From NCBI GenBank assembly GCA_012845835.1, contig JABAKD010000017.1:1510001-1574000 (forward strand): 64,000 bases of DNA. The letters run 5' to 3'. Position 1 is the first letter of the stretch, and each line of letters opens with the position of its first letter. The stretch is from Undaria pinnatifida. Lineage: Eukaryota > Sar > Phaeophyceae > Laminariales > Alariaceae. Shown piece after piece: positions 49,901 through 62,129 of this stretch. The notes beneath the pieces were generated by a model. It saw nothing but the letters and a program-made list of their open reading frames with translations. It did no database searches and was not told the DNA's origin. The position numbers and the translations under genes were made by a program.

Positions 49901-52900
49901 TATGCGATTCTCGGAACTAGAGTTCTCGGTCAAAAAGCTTCGTTCGAGCTTCGTCTTCGGGGGGCGGCTCCAACGCCCCTCGCCGTGCCGCACCCGTTCC
50001 GCACCTCGACGTGAACGCAGATAGACGCTGAGCGAGACAAGCGAGAAGTGCGCTTTTTTTTGTATCTTGGGCGGTATACGCCCGAGCTATTCTTGGATCT
50101 TGGCATATGTAAAGCTTGAACGAATAAATAAGGGACAACATTTCCTAATTGGCGTTATTTCCAAATTGGCATATAAATTCCTTCCCGACGATGCTTTGTT
50201 CATGGCCGCCTCCAAGCGCTTGCCCTATCGTAGCTACTACTGCTGTGTGTCGTGTCGTTTCCTTTCGGCTCAGTGGGTATAGTGCTATACTGTATCTAAC
50301 CAACGAAGGACATGTGTCGTGAATAAGATTCTCACCCAGATCATATTTGGTATTCAGGAGCGTGCGCGCTGGAGACGTTATGAATGGTGATGATAGTTGT
50401 TCTGTTCTTCTGAGTACTACTAACTGTAGTACATGGAGAGGGGATAATAGCTCCGGAGACCGCTCTTACGAAGTCGGTGATAATTAATTAACGATAATTA
50501 ATTAACGAACTGGAAAACATTTGTGGTTGTTCTTTCGCATAACCCACTCACTGTGAGTTTTACGAAGTCAAGTGACAGTGGTTAGTGCTATGTGTCGTGA
50601 GTTCGATTCTCACCGACTTCATATTTGTCTTTTTCAAGCGTGCGCGCTGACGACATTATGAATGGTTATTTCGGTAGTTTAACATATACGAGCGAGCCGC
50701 CATCTACCACCCACCCACCACCCACCACCCACCCACGGACCCACCCAGTACAGTACAGCAATGCAGCAGTACGTAAAGCAATACACCTGACAGGCGAGCA
50801 GCAGCCGATTCGTTGGTTACAATGCCCTCGGGCTGGGCGGGGTTTGTATTTGTTTACTATTCCCCGCCACGCCGGGGGCCAAGCGAGCCGTCCCCGGGAG
50901 GCGATTTCCACGCTCCCCCCTCGCCGAGGTGGAGCACCGACGCCCGTGCTTTCGCCGGCACGTCGTAGTGCTGCTGTGCGGATGGGACGAGGCGGCACCG
51001 CGAGGCCGCCGGAGGCCGAGTGGAGCTCGGGAGTCGCAGTTTGGGGGGGGGTTATAACCAAGATATTTTCAAAGATCCAAAAAAACATCACTATCACGAC
51101 GTTAGCGTATTATATACTTCGTAATAAGGGTATGTAGTAGCACTACCCACTGAGCTTTTGAGTCAAGTGATTACGTATAACTCAGTGGGCAGTGCTGTAG
51201 CATTTCTCGGTCAAATCAACTCGTTCGAAGGCCGCCGTCCGAGCGAGAAGCGCGCAAAAATTTGTATTTTGAACGGTACTCTCCAGTTATTCTTCGGATC
51301 TTGATGCATGGAAAGGTTGATGAAATAAAACTTGGCAAGACATTATTTCCAAATTGGCGTCATGTTTTGGGCCAAAACAAATAATAATATTACTGTAAAA
51401 AAAATCCCCACGGTTTCTGCGGTAGGCATCATAGTAGTGCATTTGTTTATTGAATTTCGGTAGGTACACGTACATACGCACATGGATATAGACGTGGCAA
51501 GCGCACGCATGACTAAACGAGGAAGGGGTAGTAGTGATTATCATTACTGCGCCAGGAAAAGCCACACAGCAAGCAGTATTGCGAGTGGCTGCGTCCCCGG
51601 GGCCTCGAGGGTTGTGTTATACAAGTTCCTCCTGTTGTTAAGCTGCGCCACTCGAAGGTGGTGGTAAGTAGACAGTAGGATGGCGTGCTTTGTTGTTGCT
51701 GTGGTCCCTGACTCCGTTGCTGTGGTCGTTTGCCGGTCAAGTGCAAGTGGTCGTGTGTTGGTACGTACCTGAGAAATAAGTTTGTGTTGCTTCGTACTTG
51801 ACGTGCTCCTTTTTGCTGCTGATTGCTGATTGATCATATCTTCTAGTGTTTTTTCTTTTTGTTAGGCACACTTCTACTTGGCAGCTTCTGGACATGCAAG
51901 CCGTGGTCACAGGTGTCGTCCTTCCCTTCCCCCCCCCGGTTATTGCCTTCATTTGGTTCTGGCGCATAGGGTTCAGCACCCACTGATCGTCGATTTTTCA
52001 TCGAGTGTTGCTAACTCACGCTCTCGCGCTTTCCGCAAGTCAATTAGTGCACAAGACGACAAATTATACGAGTACGCACTCGGGGGGATTCGAACTCACG
52101 ATACTGACCTATACCAGGTTCGAGGATATAACCTGATACGCCACCGGGGCAGTGAGTGATATGGAGCCGGTCGCCCCGTGTGGTCTAGTGGGGTTACACT
52201 CGAATACTACTACTATTAATACTAGCGTTGGTCCTTGAGTTAAATAACCACTGTTGTGAGCTTTGTTGGCTTTATGTATTTGCACAAATAAATGAGACAA
52301 AAAATATCAACTAACTGCTGAAATCACCTAGCAGCGTGGGTAGGTACAATCGACGCGAATCGACGAGAGAAGCAAATGCTGAATTCTTCTCGCGATGAAA
52401 ATCAGGGCAGGTACCGTAGTGGGGAGGGGAGAAGGGAGCCCGCTTTATGGCCCCGGATCTAAGTTATATTACTGCATTTGGAGGACGAGAGTAATGCGAG
52501 CATCACAATAAATGGGACGGGGAAAATAAAAGAAGTGAAGCGTATTGCTGCTGCTGTAATAATACGATACTCAAGCAAGTTGCACCGAGCGACTCGATCT
52601 GGACTGACTGCTGTTGTATTATGCAATTGGTCCATGTACAGCTTCTCTAATCACACGCAGCGAACATGGTCAATCACCTTACTGGCCCCGGATGCTTGAT
52701 TGAGTAAAACTATCATAAGAAACGCACTCGACACGTTTCGTCGCCAGACTAAAGGGGCAGTCGGCGTGTGCTCGGATTTATCCGATCGAAATGAGATGTA
52801 TGAACTCGGAATCGGATTTACTTGAAAAACGATAGCTGTTAATAGTATTACATCGTTGTGATTGTTAGTCTATATCGAACTCTTGGCATTACCGTACATA

Positions 52901-55900
52901 CTGTACGCGCAGGCTTATGACTGTGTGTGGTGACTTTTTTTACTCTTACCAAGTATTAAATCGAACAATTCGAAGTGCGGCCCTGACCTACCCGAAGCAT
53001 ACGCCGGCACCCATGCGGAGCCCTTGTATGGTGTATCATTGTGTTTGATGGGTTATCGAAAAGGTATCGTAGCGTCATCGCATAGTCAGCTAGCTGAGGG
53101 TTTATATTCAGATTGCCTTTTTTGGTGTTATGTAGTGTGGCATGGTATGCTTTTGACGCGCATGTAGGCACACAGGTGGTGCTCGGTGTGGTGTTGTATT
53201 GTGTGGGGCGATGTGAGCTGGTTTTGGTATGGTTTGATATCATAGGCGAGGTGCATGATATCTGGCATATATATGTGTGTGCGCTGACTTTCGATTTCAC
53301 TTTTTATGTGTTTGCGCGGACGTACGACTTGCTTCACCTATGATATATACGTCATATAGTCTATACGTGAACCACTTTTGGTTTCTTTATTTTTTTTCCC
53401 TGGGGTATTCTTCCACTCCAGAGTGATTAGAACCTGTCCTGTGCTTGATAATGCGAGCTGATATGAAAAAAACAAACAACGAACATCGACTAGTACATGA
53501 TGCACACCCCCCTCCTTCCCTAGCTTCCGTGTTATTCATGATACCACGGTACACGTTTTGCGGGCTGACACTTTGTTGACAATCTTGTTTTCATGTTTCC
53601 TTGAATAAAGGTTTGTGGCGAACCTGCTGCAGGACTACGCGGGAGACGTGGCTGGCGGCAACGGCGCCAGGGGGAAGAGGCGGGGTGCTCCCACCGCCGC
53701 ATCTCACAGGTAACTCAATTAACTGACGGCGGTGTGACGCCTTGACCGATGCTTCCATACACTAGAACCAGTATACCATGACCGCTTGACTGACTGCGAT
53801 GTGACGCCTTGATGGACGCCCCCATACACTAAAACCAGTATACTACAATGATCGCTTGACTGACCGCGGTTTGGCCTCGTGACTGACTTGTACTCCTAAA
53901 CTCTAACCAGTTAATGTTATCCCATGAGTGATGGTATGGCACGTTGACTGACCGCGATTTGACGCATTTGACCGACAGTGGTTTGACTCCGTCATGTACC
54001 GCCCCCCGCACTAAAACCAGTACGTTTAGGGACCTTTTGTCTGCCCTTAGTGACAATATCCAGGCGGTGCTTACGTTTCCGGACAGAGCGGCGTCATTCG
54101 GTTTCGTGTTGGTTTTGGGCCTCTCGAGCCCTGAAGGGAGTTTCGCGATGACGTTAATGATGGCACCCATCGAGCAAATCATCGATTCCCCCTTCATGAT
54201 GTAGAATTTCAGGAAGATCTGTATGGTCTAGCTCATGTTGCCGAGTGGGAATCGTACGATCTGCATGATCTAGCTCATGATTGCGGTGTTGGATGTGTAC
54301 TCTATATACAGATCCTGCACATATCATATTGCCATATGCAGGATTAATCAAGGGATGTACATTACGCATTACGGGTAATTACGGGTAATGTGGATGGGCC
54401 GTGCGTAATGTGGATTTTCCGCGGTAATGTTCCGTATTTCTACGGTGCGTCTCTTGTGCTACTTGCTTTAGAAGGTTGAGGTTTGAAGCAGCTGGGTTGA
54501 GGTTTGATCGCTCCGAGTAAGGACATGGAGAATGGAGAATGAGCATAATCTTTTTTCTTTTTGACTTTTCTGAAGTCTGTACTCTGCGCTATGTACCATA
54601 CAACATACAACATACAACATGCTCTCCAACGGTTGCTGCAGGGCTGCAGCTGTGGCGGTAGGGTATCATACATCAAACATACGAACATACTACCAGACAC
54701 CACATCTCGGCGAGAACGCGAAGCAAGAGAGCAAATGCTACGTACGGAACCCCTGGGTACAGGGTAACACAGCTATACACGGAACCCCCGGGGATGGGGG
54801 GCTTTTGTCCCCGCACGGTAGCGGTAATTACGCGTGCGTAATGTCAATCCCCGATTTGCCGTAATTACGGGTGCGTAATGTGTTCAATCTGAAGTTATGT
54901 ACGTCCCTGGGATTAATTGACGAAGTATCTAGATTGTGATCTATAGATGATCTAGATCGTGATCTCTGGGTGTAGATGATCTACTGTGGATCGTGATTTG
55001 TCGATGATCTAGATCGTGATCTTTAGATGATGTAGATCGTGGTCTGTAAATGTAGATCGTGATCTTTAGATTATTTGTCGTTGATCTAGATCGTGATCTG
55101 TAGATGATCTAGGTCGTGATCTGTCTGAGGTGTGAATGATTGTCAAGGTCGTCCGTGAAGGAACTTTCCCTGGTTTAATAGAACCATGTTCATTTTTTGG
55201 CGCGCCTCAACCTTGCCCGCTCACCTCCCCATGCTCCCGTTTTTCGCGATCAGGCGTTCGGGTCCTCCGGTCGCTGATCGATACCGACAAGGGCTTCACG
55301 AACCTAATTCAGCATATTGGTGACAACCTCTTATGTTTATTACACTTTTATCAGCCAGCCTTCTGTCTTCTTTGTTTTTGTCGTCACTAACTTTTGCCCA
55401 TTGCCCTTCCCCCCTCCCAGTCGTGTTTTGGGTCTCATCGGGCGACAGTAAGTATCTTCCACGGCCTCGCATTTGACCCTGTTCTGCGTATCGGCACCGA
55501 CTTGTTATATAACACTGTAGGCTACATGTACACGAGCTCGTGCCGGTATACCTGGTATATATCATACTTTTTGTTGTTCTTGTCTCGAATTTTCCTGTCG
55601 TCCAATCGCCTTTTCTCCCCCCCCCCCTCCTCCACATCCTTTTTTTGCCTGCCTCTTGACCCCTTTCTTTGTCTGACATACGGTGTCTGTCTCGCATTGT
55701 TTTTGTCTCACATTTTTGGGTGTTTGGTGATATTTTGCGATTTGCCTGCGATTGTTTTTCGTTCGCGTGTTTTAGTTGTTTTCGACTCGCGTTCTTTTTT
55801 TTTTTTTTCTCGGCTTGCGGCTCCTATGTATGTATTTGTGTTGCCTTTTCTTTTTCTGTTTTGTGTTGTGTGCTGCGAGTGTTTTTTGTTCCGCATCATA

Positions 55901-58900
55901 GTTGTATTTTGGTCTTGCATACCAGGTATACACTACAGGGTGTTGTGCTTTGTCTCGCGTGTTTTTTTTTTTTTTTTTTTTCTCAAATTCGTCCTTGTCT
56001 TTTTTTTGCTGTTGCCATTTTGTTGTGTCAGGCGTTTGGGTTCCCAAGGGGCCAACGGCAAGCTCTCGTCGCAAGGCAGAGCTCAGAAGGGCTCCGTGTT
56101 GGTCACTGGAAAGTTCGTGGGTAGCCTTGGGTCCCTCATGGCCGCCATTTCCGAAACGGAACCGCACTACATCCGATGCGTCAAGCCTAACGAGGACCAG
56201 CTACCCATGTCCTTCCAGGCAAGATGGAAGTCTATCTGTTTTGTTGAGTAGGATGGGCGTGTAGGTGGAGGGGGGGGGGTGAGTGGGTGGGAGGGTGGGT
56301 GGGTGGGTGGGTGGGTGGGTGGGTGGGTGGGTGGATGGGTGGGTGGGTGGGTGGGTGGGTGGGTGGGTGGGTGGGTGGGTGGGTGGGTTTGTGGGTGAGT
56401 GGGTGGGTTTGTGGGTGGGTGGGTGGGTGGGTTTGTGGGTAAGTGGATGGGTTTGTGGGTAAGTGGATGGGTTTGTGGGTGGGTGGGTTTGTGGGTGGAT
56501 GGGTGAACGGTCTGGTGGGTTGTTGGACTCAGAGGCATGCATTTATGTTTTTTTTTTTTAGCTGGATGGATGAATGGGTGGGTGGGTAAGGGTGGGTTCG
56601 CGGAGGCATATGCGTGGGTGGGTGGATGGATGGACGGATGCTCTTTCTATCTCGGAGTTGCGATGGCAGCGACGTTGACCCTGTATGTTTCCGAGACCCA
56701 TACAGCATCCGTCGTGACTCTCTTTCTCTCTGGCTCGACCTACCTCTGCCTCTGCCTCTGCCTCTCCTTCTGGGGTCTGTCATTTGTATGTATATTTGTG
56801 TCTCCCCCCCCACCATCTTATTGCGGGGATCCATCATAACCAGAACCCACGATTTGCCCGAAAACCTGTCGTTCCCCTGTTTGTTTTTCGCCATGTTTGA
56901 TCCCGGTTGCTATTTTCCTCCGTAGTAGCAAAATCTACCCTGTCAGTGGTTCCCAAAACCTGCCACGTCCCGTTGGTTTGGGATGGCGAGGGTCTATTTT
57001 CTGCCACAAGATTACGGCCATGTATGAGAATGACTATCCCCACGCCCCCACCCCCCGGCGCTCTGAATGACCCCCCCCCCCCCCCCCCCCCTCCCCCTCC
57101 CCCTCCAAACCCCAACACCCAACAGGGAGCTTACATCCTGGAGCAGCTTAACTGGATGGGCATGGTGCAGATCGTGGAGATCCGACAGAGGGGGTTCAGC
57201 GTTCGCTACCCCCACAACGAGTTCGTGGCTAAGTACGGCCGCATCGTTGGACGAGGCCCGGGCCAACCGGGATGTCAGGGGCCGCTGGAGGGGGAGAACA
57301 ATGGCGCTGCTGCCTGGCGCGAGGAGTCCGAGAGGGTGGGTGACACAGGGTGCTGCTGGATAGTTTCGGGGGGGGGTAATGAGGGAACGGGAGAGACGTA
57401 AGGGGTTTGGGGTGGCTTTTTTTGGGGGGGGGGAGGGGGTGAGTGGTTTGATGTGCTTTGCGCTGCACAGTAGGCCCGGGTGAGAGCAAGGCGATGCTGT
57501 CTGGGTAAAGGGGGGGGTGAGGGATGGTGGACACATTGAGGTGGGTATGGGGGGGGGGGATGTGGAAAGCTGGGTCGGGGTCGGGGAAGTGCTATTGGGT
57601 GCTGGGTAATGCGAGGGGAGAGGGGGGAAGGTGTTGGATAGTGGAACGGGTGGGTGCCACAGGGTGATTGATGAGAGTTGGTATGGAAAACAGAGTGAGA
57701 CTCAGGGGGAAAGAGTACGGAGCTGCTGAGCTCGGAGCTTTCACGCCTCCCGCAACTAGCTCCTTGCGTTTCCTTGTCGACGCTGTAAACACTTGAAATC
57801 TTTTTTCTTTGTTATGTTTGGGTGGTCAGGTCTCTGTCGAGCTGGTGCACCAGGGGCACATGGAGACCGGAAAGTTCCATCTGGGTACCACGAAGATCTT
57901 CCTTCGGACTGCCACCCAGAGAACCCTCGATGCCGCGCGGGAAGAACACGTGAGTGCTAATCGGGTCTTACTAGAGCTGTAAATCGGCAAGGTTTCACGA
58001 CTAAACACTAGTCGGTAGGTACCGTTAGCCAACTAAATGGCTTTAGTCGGCAAGTCGGCTGGCGAAACAAGCTGATGACCAGCCGACTTGCGGACTTGAG
58101 TCGGGAGAGCGAATCGAGCAAATCAGCCCCCACCCCCGGCCAACCGACCCCATCGAAATCATGAAAACACGCGCTCTACATGCAACAATCCTTCCTGCGA
58201 GTATGGAAACCCGATAAGTCGGATAGTCGGCACCTCCAAAAATCGACCAACTATTTGTCTGACTACAGTAGTAACTTGTTGATGCCTTGAGTCATGCCGC
58301 CTCACAACTGTGGATCTTACAGTTTGACCGTTGGACAAAGTCGTTGTTGGACCGTATACCGGGTATGCAACGTGCGTTGGATCGTATCTGTACGGTGTTT
58401 CTTTTTTTGTTTTGTGCAGTATCTTGATGGTTTGCTGGACGTGATTTCATGGATGGCTGCCATGGTGTGGGGCACGGGGCTTTGCTTGATACCGTGCGTA
58501 TCGTTGGATCGAGTGTGCGGGGTCTTGTTGGATGTTGATCGATCAGGATTGATGAAGCGCCGAAGGAATGCATCTTGATGAAATGCGGGATTTTGACGCA
58601 TGCTGATGCGTTGTTGGAGTTGTATTGATGGAAGTTTTCTTCGGCCTCAATGGATGCCTAGATTTATTTTGGTGATGGCTGGATTACCTTTGGCGTATTT
58701 TGGAGATACAGCTAAGTACCGTAGAGGTGCTACGGTAAGGCGGTGGTGTGCCATACACTATAGAGAGCAATAAGACCGCCTCGTAGGGGGAAGTCGCCTG
58801 TTTATTTCCTGGTTATGAGTGTAATCCCCCAATGGCGCCGAGCGATTTGACCGCCTTATATCAGGATACCGCCTTATATAGGGATACTGCCTTATTGGGA

Positions 58901-59406
58901 TTGGTGAGACCCCTAGTGCTGTATTTTGATTGATATTAATGGGGGGCTTGACGAATGTATATATGACGAACATAACTGGATCCGACATGTTTTGATGGAT
59001 AATCGATATTAGTTGATGCCTTCGTGTTTTCGTTGGGTGGGGAAGCAGGCTGGGAGGATGCTAGCAGCCGCCATCGCAGACCGATCGATTTTATACGTTC
59101 GATGTCGTCTATTTTGAATGTTATCCTGCTTTCATGTTTTGATGTATTACTATTTCCGCTGTGATTTAAATGCATTTTTTTATAAACACGCTGAATCCCA
59201 CCTGTTTCGATGTACTGCTGAATTATTGTTTTTATGTTTTGTTAGGTGCGGGACGAGGCTGAGAGGATGCTAACAGCCGCCATCGCTGTGCGATCGAGGG
59301 AAGACCTCTCGGAGGCCGTCGCGCTCGCGACCCAGCTAAGGCTCAGATCACCTCAGGTGCGGGCGAGGGAGTGAAGGGGGGAAAGCGCTCAAGTGTGGGC
59401 AGCTGG

Positions 59407-59473
<67 letters not shown>

Positions 59474-59599
59474 GATGTTGATGTTGTTGTTGTTGATGTT
59501 GTGTGTTGATGTTGATGTTGATGTTGATGTTGATGCTAGTGCGGGTGCGGGTGCGGGTGGTTGTGCTGGTTGCGTTTTGTGGTGGTGTTAGTTGTGTTT

Positions 59600-59631
<32 letters not shown>

Positions 59632-61994
59632 GGTGGTGGTGGTGTTGGTGGTGGTGTTGGTGGTGGTGTTGGTGGTGGTGGTGGTGGTAACTGTTGGTTT
59701 TGTTCATGCTACTGTTGATGTTGTAAACACTGATCGTGCGACATATTGGTGTATTGTTACTTGTTCTCATTCCACCTTTTGTTTTGTTTTGCCTATCTCG
59801 ATAGGTGGCGGAGGCTAAGCTTCTTATACGGGAGCTATTCAGGGAAGAGGCTTTGGCTAAGGTGGAGAAGGCCATGGAGATCGAGGACTACGAAGTGCTC
59901 ATCAAGGCGATTCAGGTATTGCTGTTGGTGGTGTTCTTGGTATGGTTGTGGTACTGGCGTTGATGTTGGTGATGTTGTTGTTGTGTAGGTGGTTGTGTTG
60001 CTGTTGATGGTGGTGGTGGCGGTGGTGTTTTTGGTATGGTTTCAATGGTGCTGGTGTTGATGTTGGTGATGGTGGTGTTGTTGTTGTTGGTGTTGGTGGT
60101 TGTGTTGGTGTTGGTGTTGGTGACGTTTTTCTGTATTGGCGTGCCAGTTCTTGTGTGGCCATTGCCTGTGTTGATGTTTGTGTTTTTGATGCTGGTGTTT
60201 TCGCTGATGTTTGCGTTTTTGTTAGTGTTGGTCTTGGTGCCGATGCTGTTTTTGGTGCCAGCGCTTTTGCAGTGTTTTTTTTTTGTATTCGTGGGTTTTT
60301 GTGCGGGTGTAGACGTTGGTGTTGTTGCGCTTGTCGGTGATGCGTGGTTGTTGCGGTAGATGTTGTACGGTTCCTGTGGTCGTGTGTAGGTTCTGTTTGG
60401 TGGTGGTGTTGCGTAGTGTTTTCGTCCGGACTAGGTGTCCACTTTTTTGTGCATCGCCTATGGCACAATCTATGTGCAAATTTGGTGTCCACTTTTTTGT
60501 GCATCGCCTATGGCACAATCTATGTGCAAATTTGGTGTCCACTTTTTCGTGCAACGCCTATTGCACAATCTATGTGGAAATTTGAATGCCCTAAGTTTCG
60601 GTGTACGAGGACAAGGCATCATTCCACCCGTTTACTCTTTGACTGCAAATATAGCCTTACCATATACCTGGTACAGCAGTGGGGGCCCCTATCGTACAGC
60701 ACCCGAGAAGGAATGTTCGGTACTTAACGCCTTTACAACTGGAAACCCTTTTTGGCGGAAGTTTTTTACTTGAACTTTGTATAGGGGGGGTTTGGGGACT
60801 CGAGATTTATCTTATCGGCATGTCCCGCCATACTAGACCATACTAGAAGCCATACTTTTTCGCGACAGATTAGAGCAGTATCGAGTATTCATGACGTAAG
60901 ATCGATCTATTAATAGTCGGCATGTCCTGCCATACTAAAAGCCATACATTTTCGCGACAGATGAGAGCAATATCGAGCATTCGGGAACTTAGGATTGATC
61001 TTTTGTAGTCGGCATGTCCCGCCATACCAAAAGCCGTACATTGTGCGATACAGATAAGAGCAATATGTAGTGGAGAGCGCGTGTCTCGCCTTGTCACGGG
61101 GTGCTCTGGAATCGGGGTGTCCCCACGGCAGCCCTAACCCTCCAAAATCCCGCCCCGTGCCGGCGGTTTTCCTTGGTGGAATCAGGGGGCGTCGGCGATC
61201 GGGGTTCGGGATCCAGAGTTGGAGGAGGCTCGCAACCTTTGTCGTGACATACAGAGAAGGAAGGAGCTCGTGGCCAAGATGCGCAAGGTGAGCAAGAAGG
61301 GGTGGTTTTGAAATGGCTGGTTTACTTGTGTCCCCTGGTCCGCTAGTTGAGGCCGAGGGAGTTCGTTTTTTAGCATGTTTTGTGCTCCCTGGCGTGCAAG
61401 ATTTGGCCGACGCGCTTTTTTTGGGGGGGGGGCGGGGGGGCGGGGCGTAGCTTGTTTCTTTCTACTGGTGCTCAAGGTGAGTACATTGCGTTTCGTTGTT
61501 GACGGGGATGTGTGGCGTGTGTCTCCTGGCGAGATGGGCGATCGATCGTCTCTCGCCGTTGTTTTATGCCGAGTACATGGGGTTGTTTGGAGTGCAGTTC
61601 GTACCGTGCCCGTCACAAGGCGTGCCTTCTACGGTTTGTACCGCCATATCGGGTACCTAGTACCTGGTATATTTTATCAAATTGCTTCAAATACGTCAGC
61701 TGTAGTTCGATCAATTTAAGGGTCGGTACTCATCTTTGCAGGCTCCGTGATCCTCCGGTCGCGCATTTTTTTCAGATGCACCACTTGTTTTGAAGGTATA
61801 CGACTGCTCTGGATGTTGTCAGGGTGGTGGAACTGGATATATTTGCCAAGGATGATTTCGGTCCATAATCATTGTGCGCACTGCACTGGTACTATATATC
61901 CCGCGTGGAGAAGGACAACAACTGAAAATACCGTAATATACGGACCTGGCGCTTCGTTCAATGAAACTATCACGCAACCCGTAATTGTACGCTG

Positions 61995-62029
<35 letters not shown>

Positions 62030-62055
62030 CGTTGTCGTTGTCGTTGCCGTTGTCG

Positions 62056-62129
<74 letters not shown>

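Noticed and set aside
50568-50624. Functional tRNA gene
   Set aside because: Too short and lacks an anticodon arm despite a good T-arm.
55394-56251. 285-codon + strand ORF
   Set aside because: Only its 3' part (from 56032) is real coding sequence, exon 15. The upstream part is T-rich intron read as Phe/Ser/Cys.
59902-60504. 200-codon Thr/His-rich minus-strand ORF
   Set aside because: Shadow of (GTT/GGT) repeats and the 54-bp tandem repeat in intron 19.
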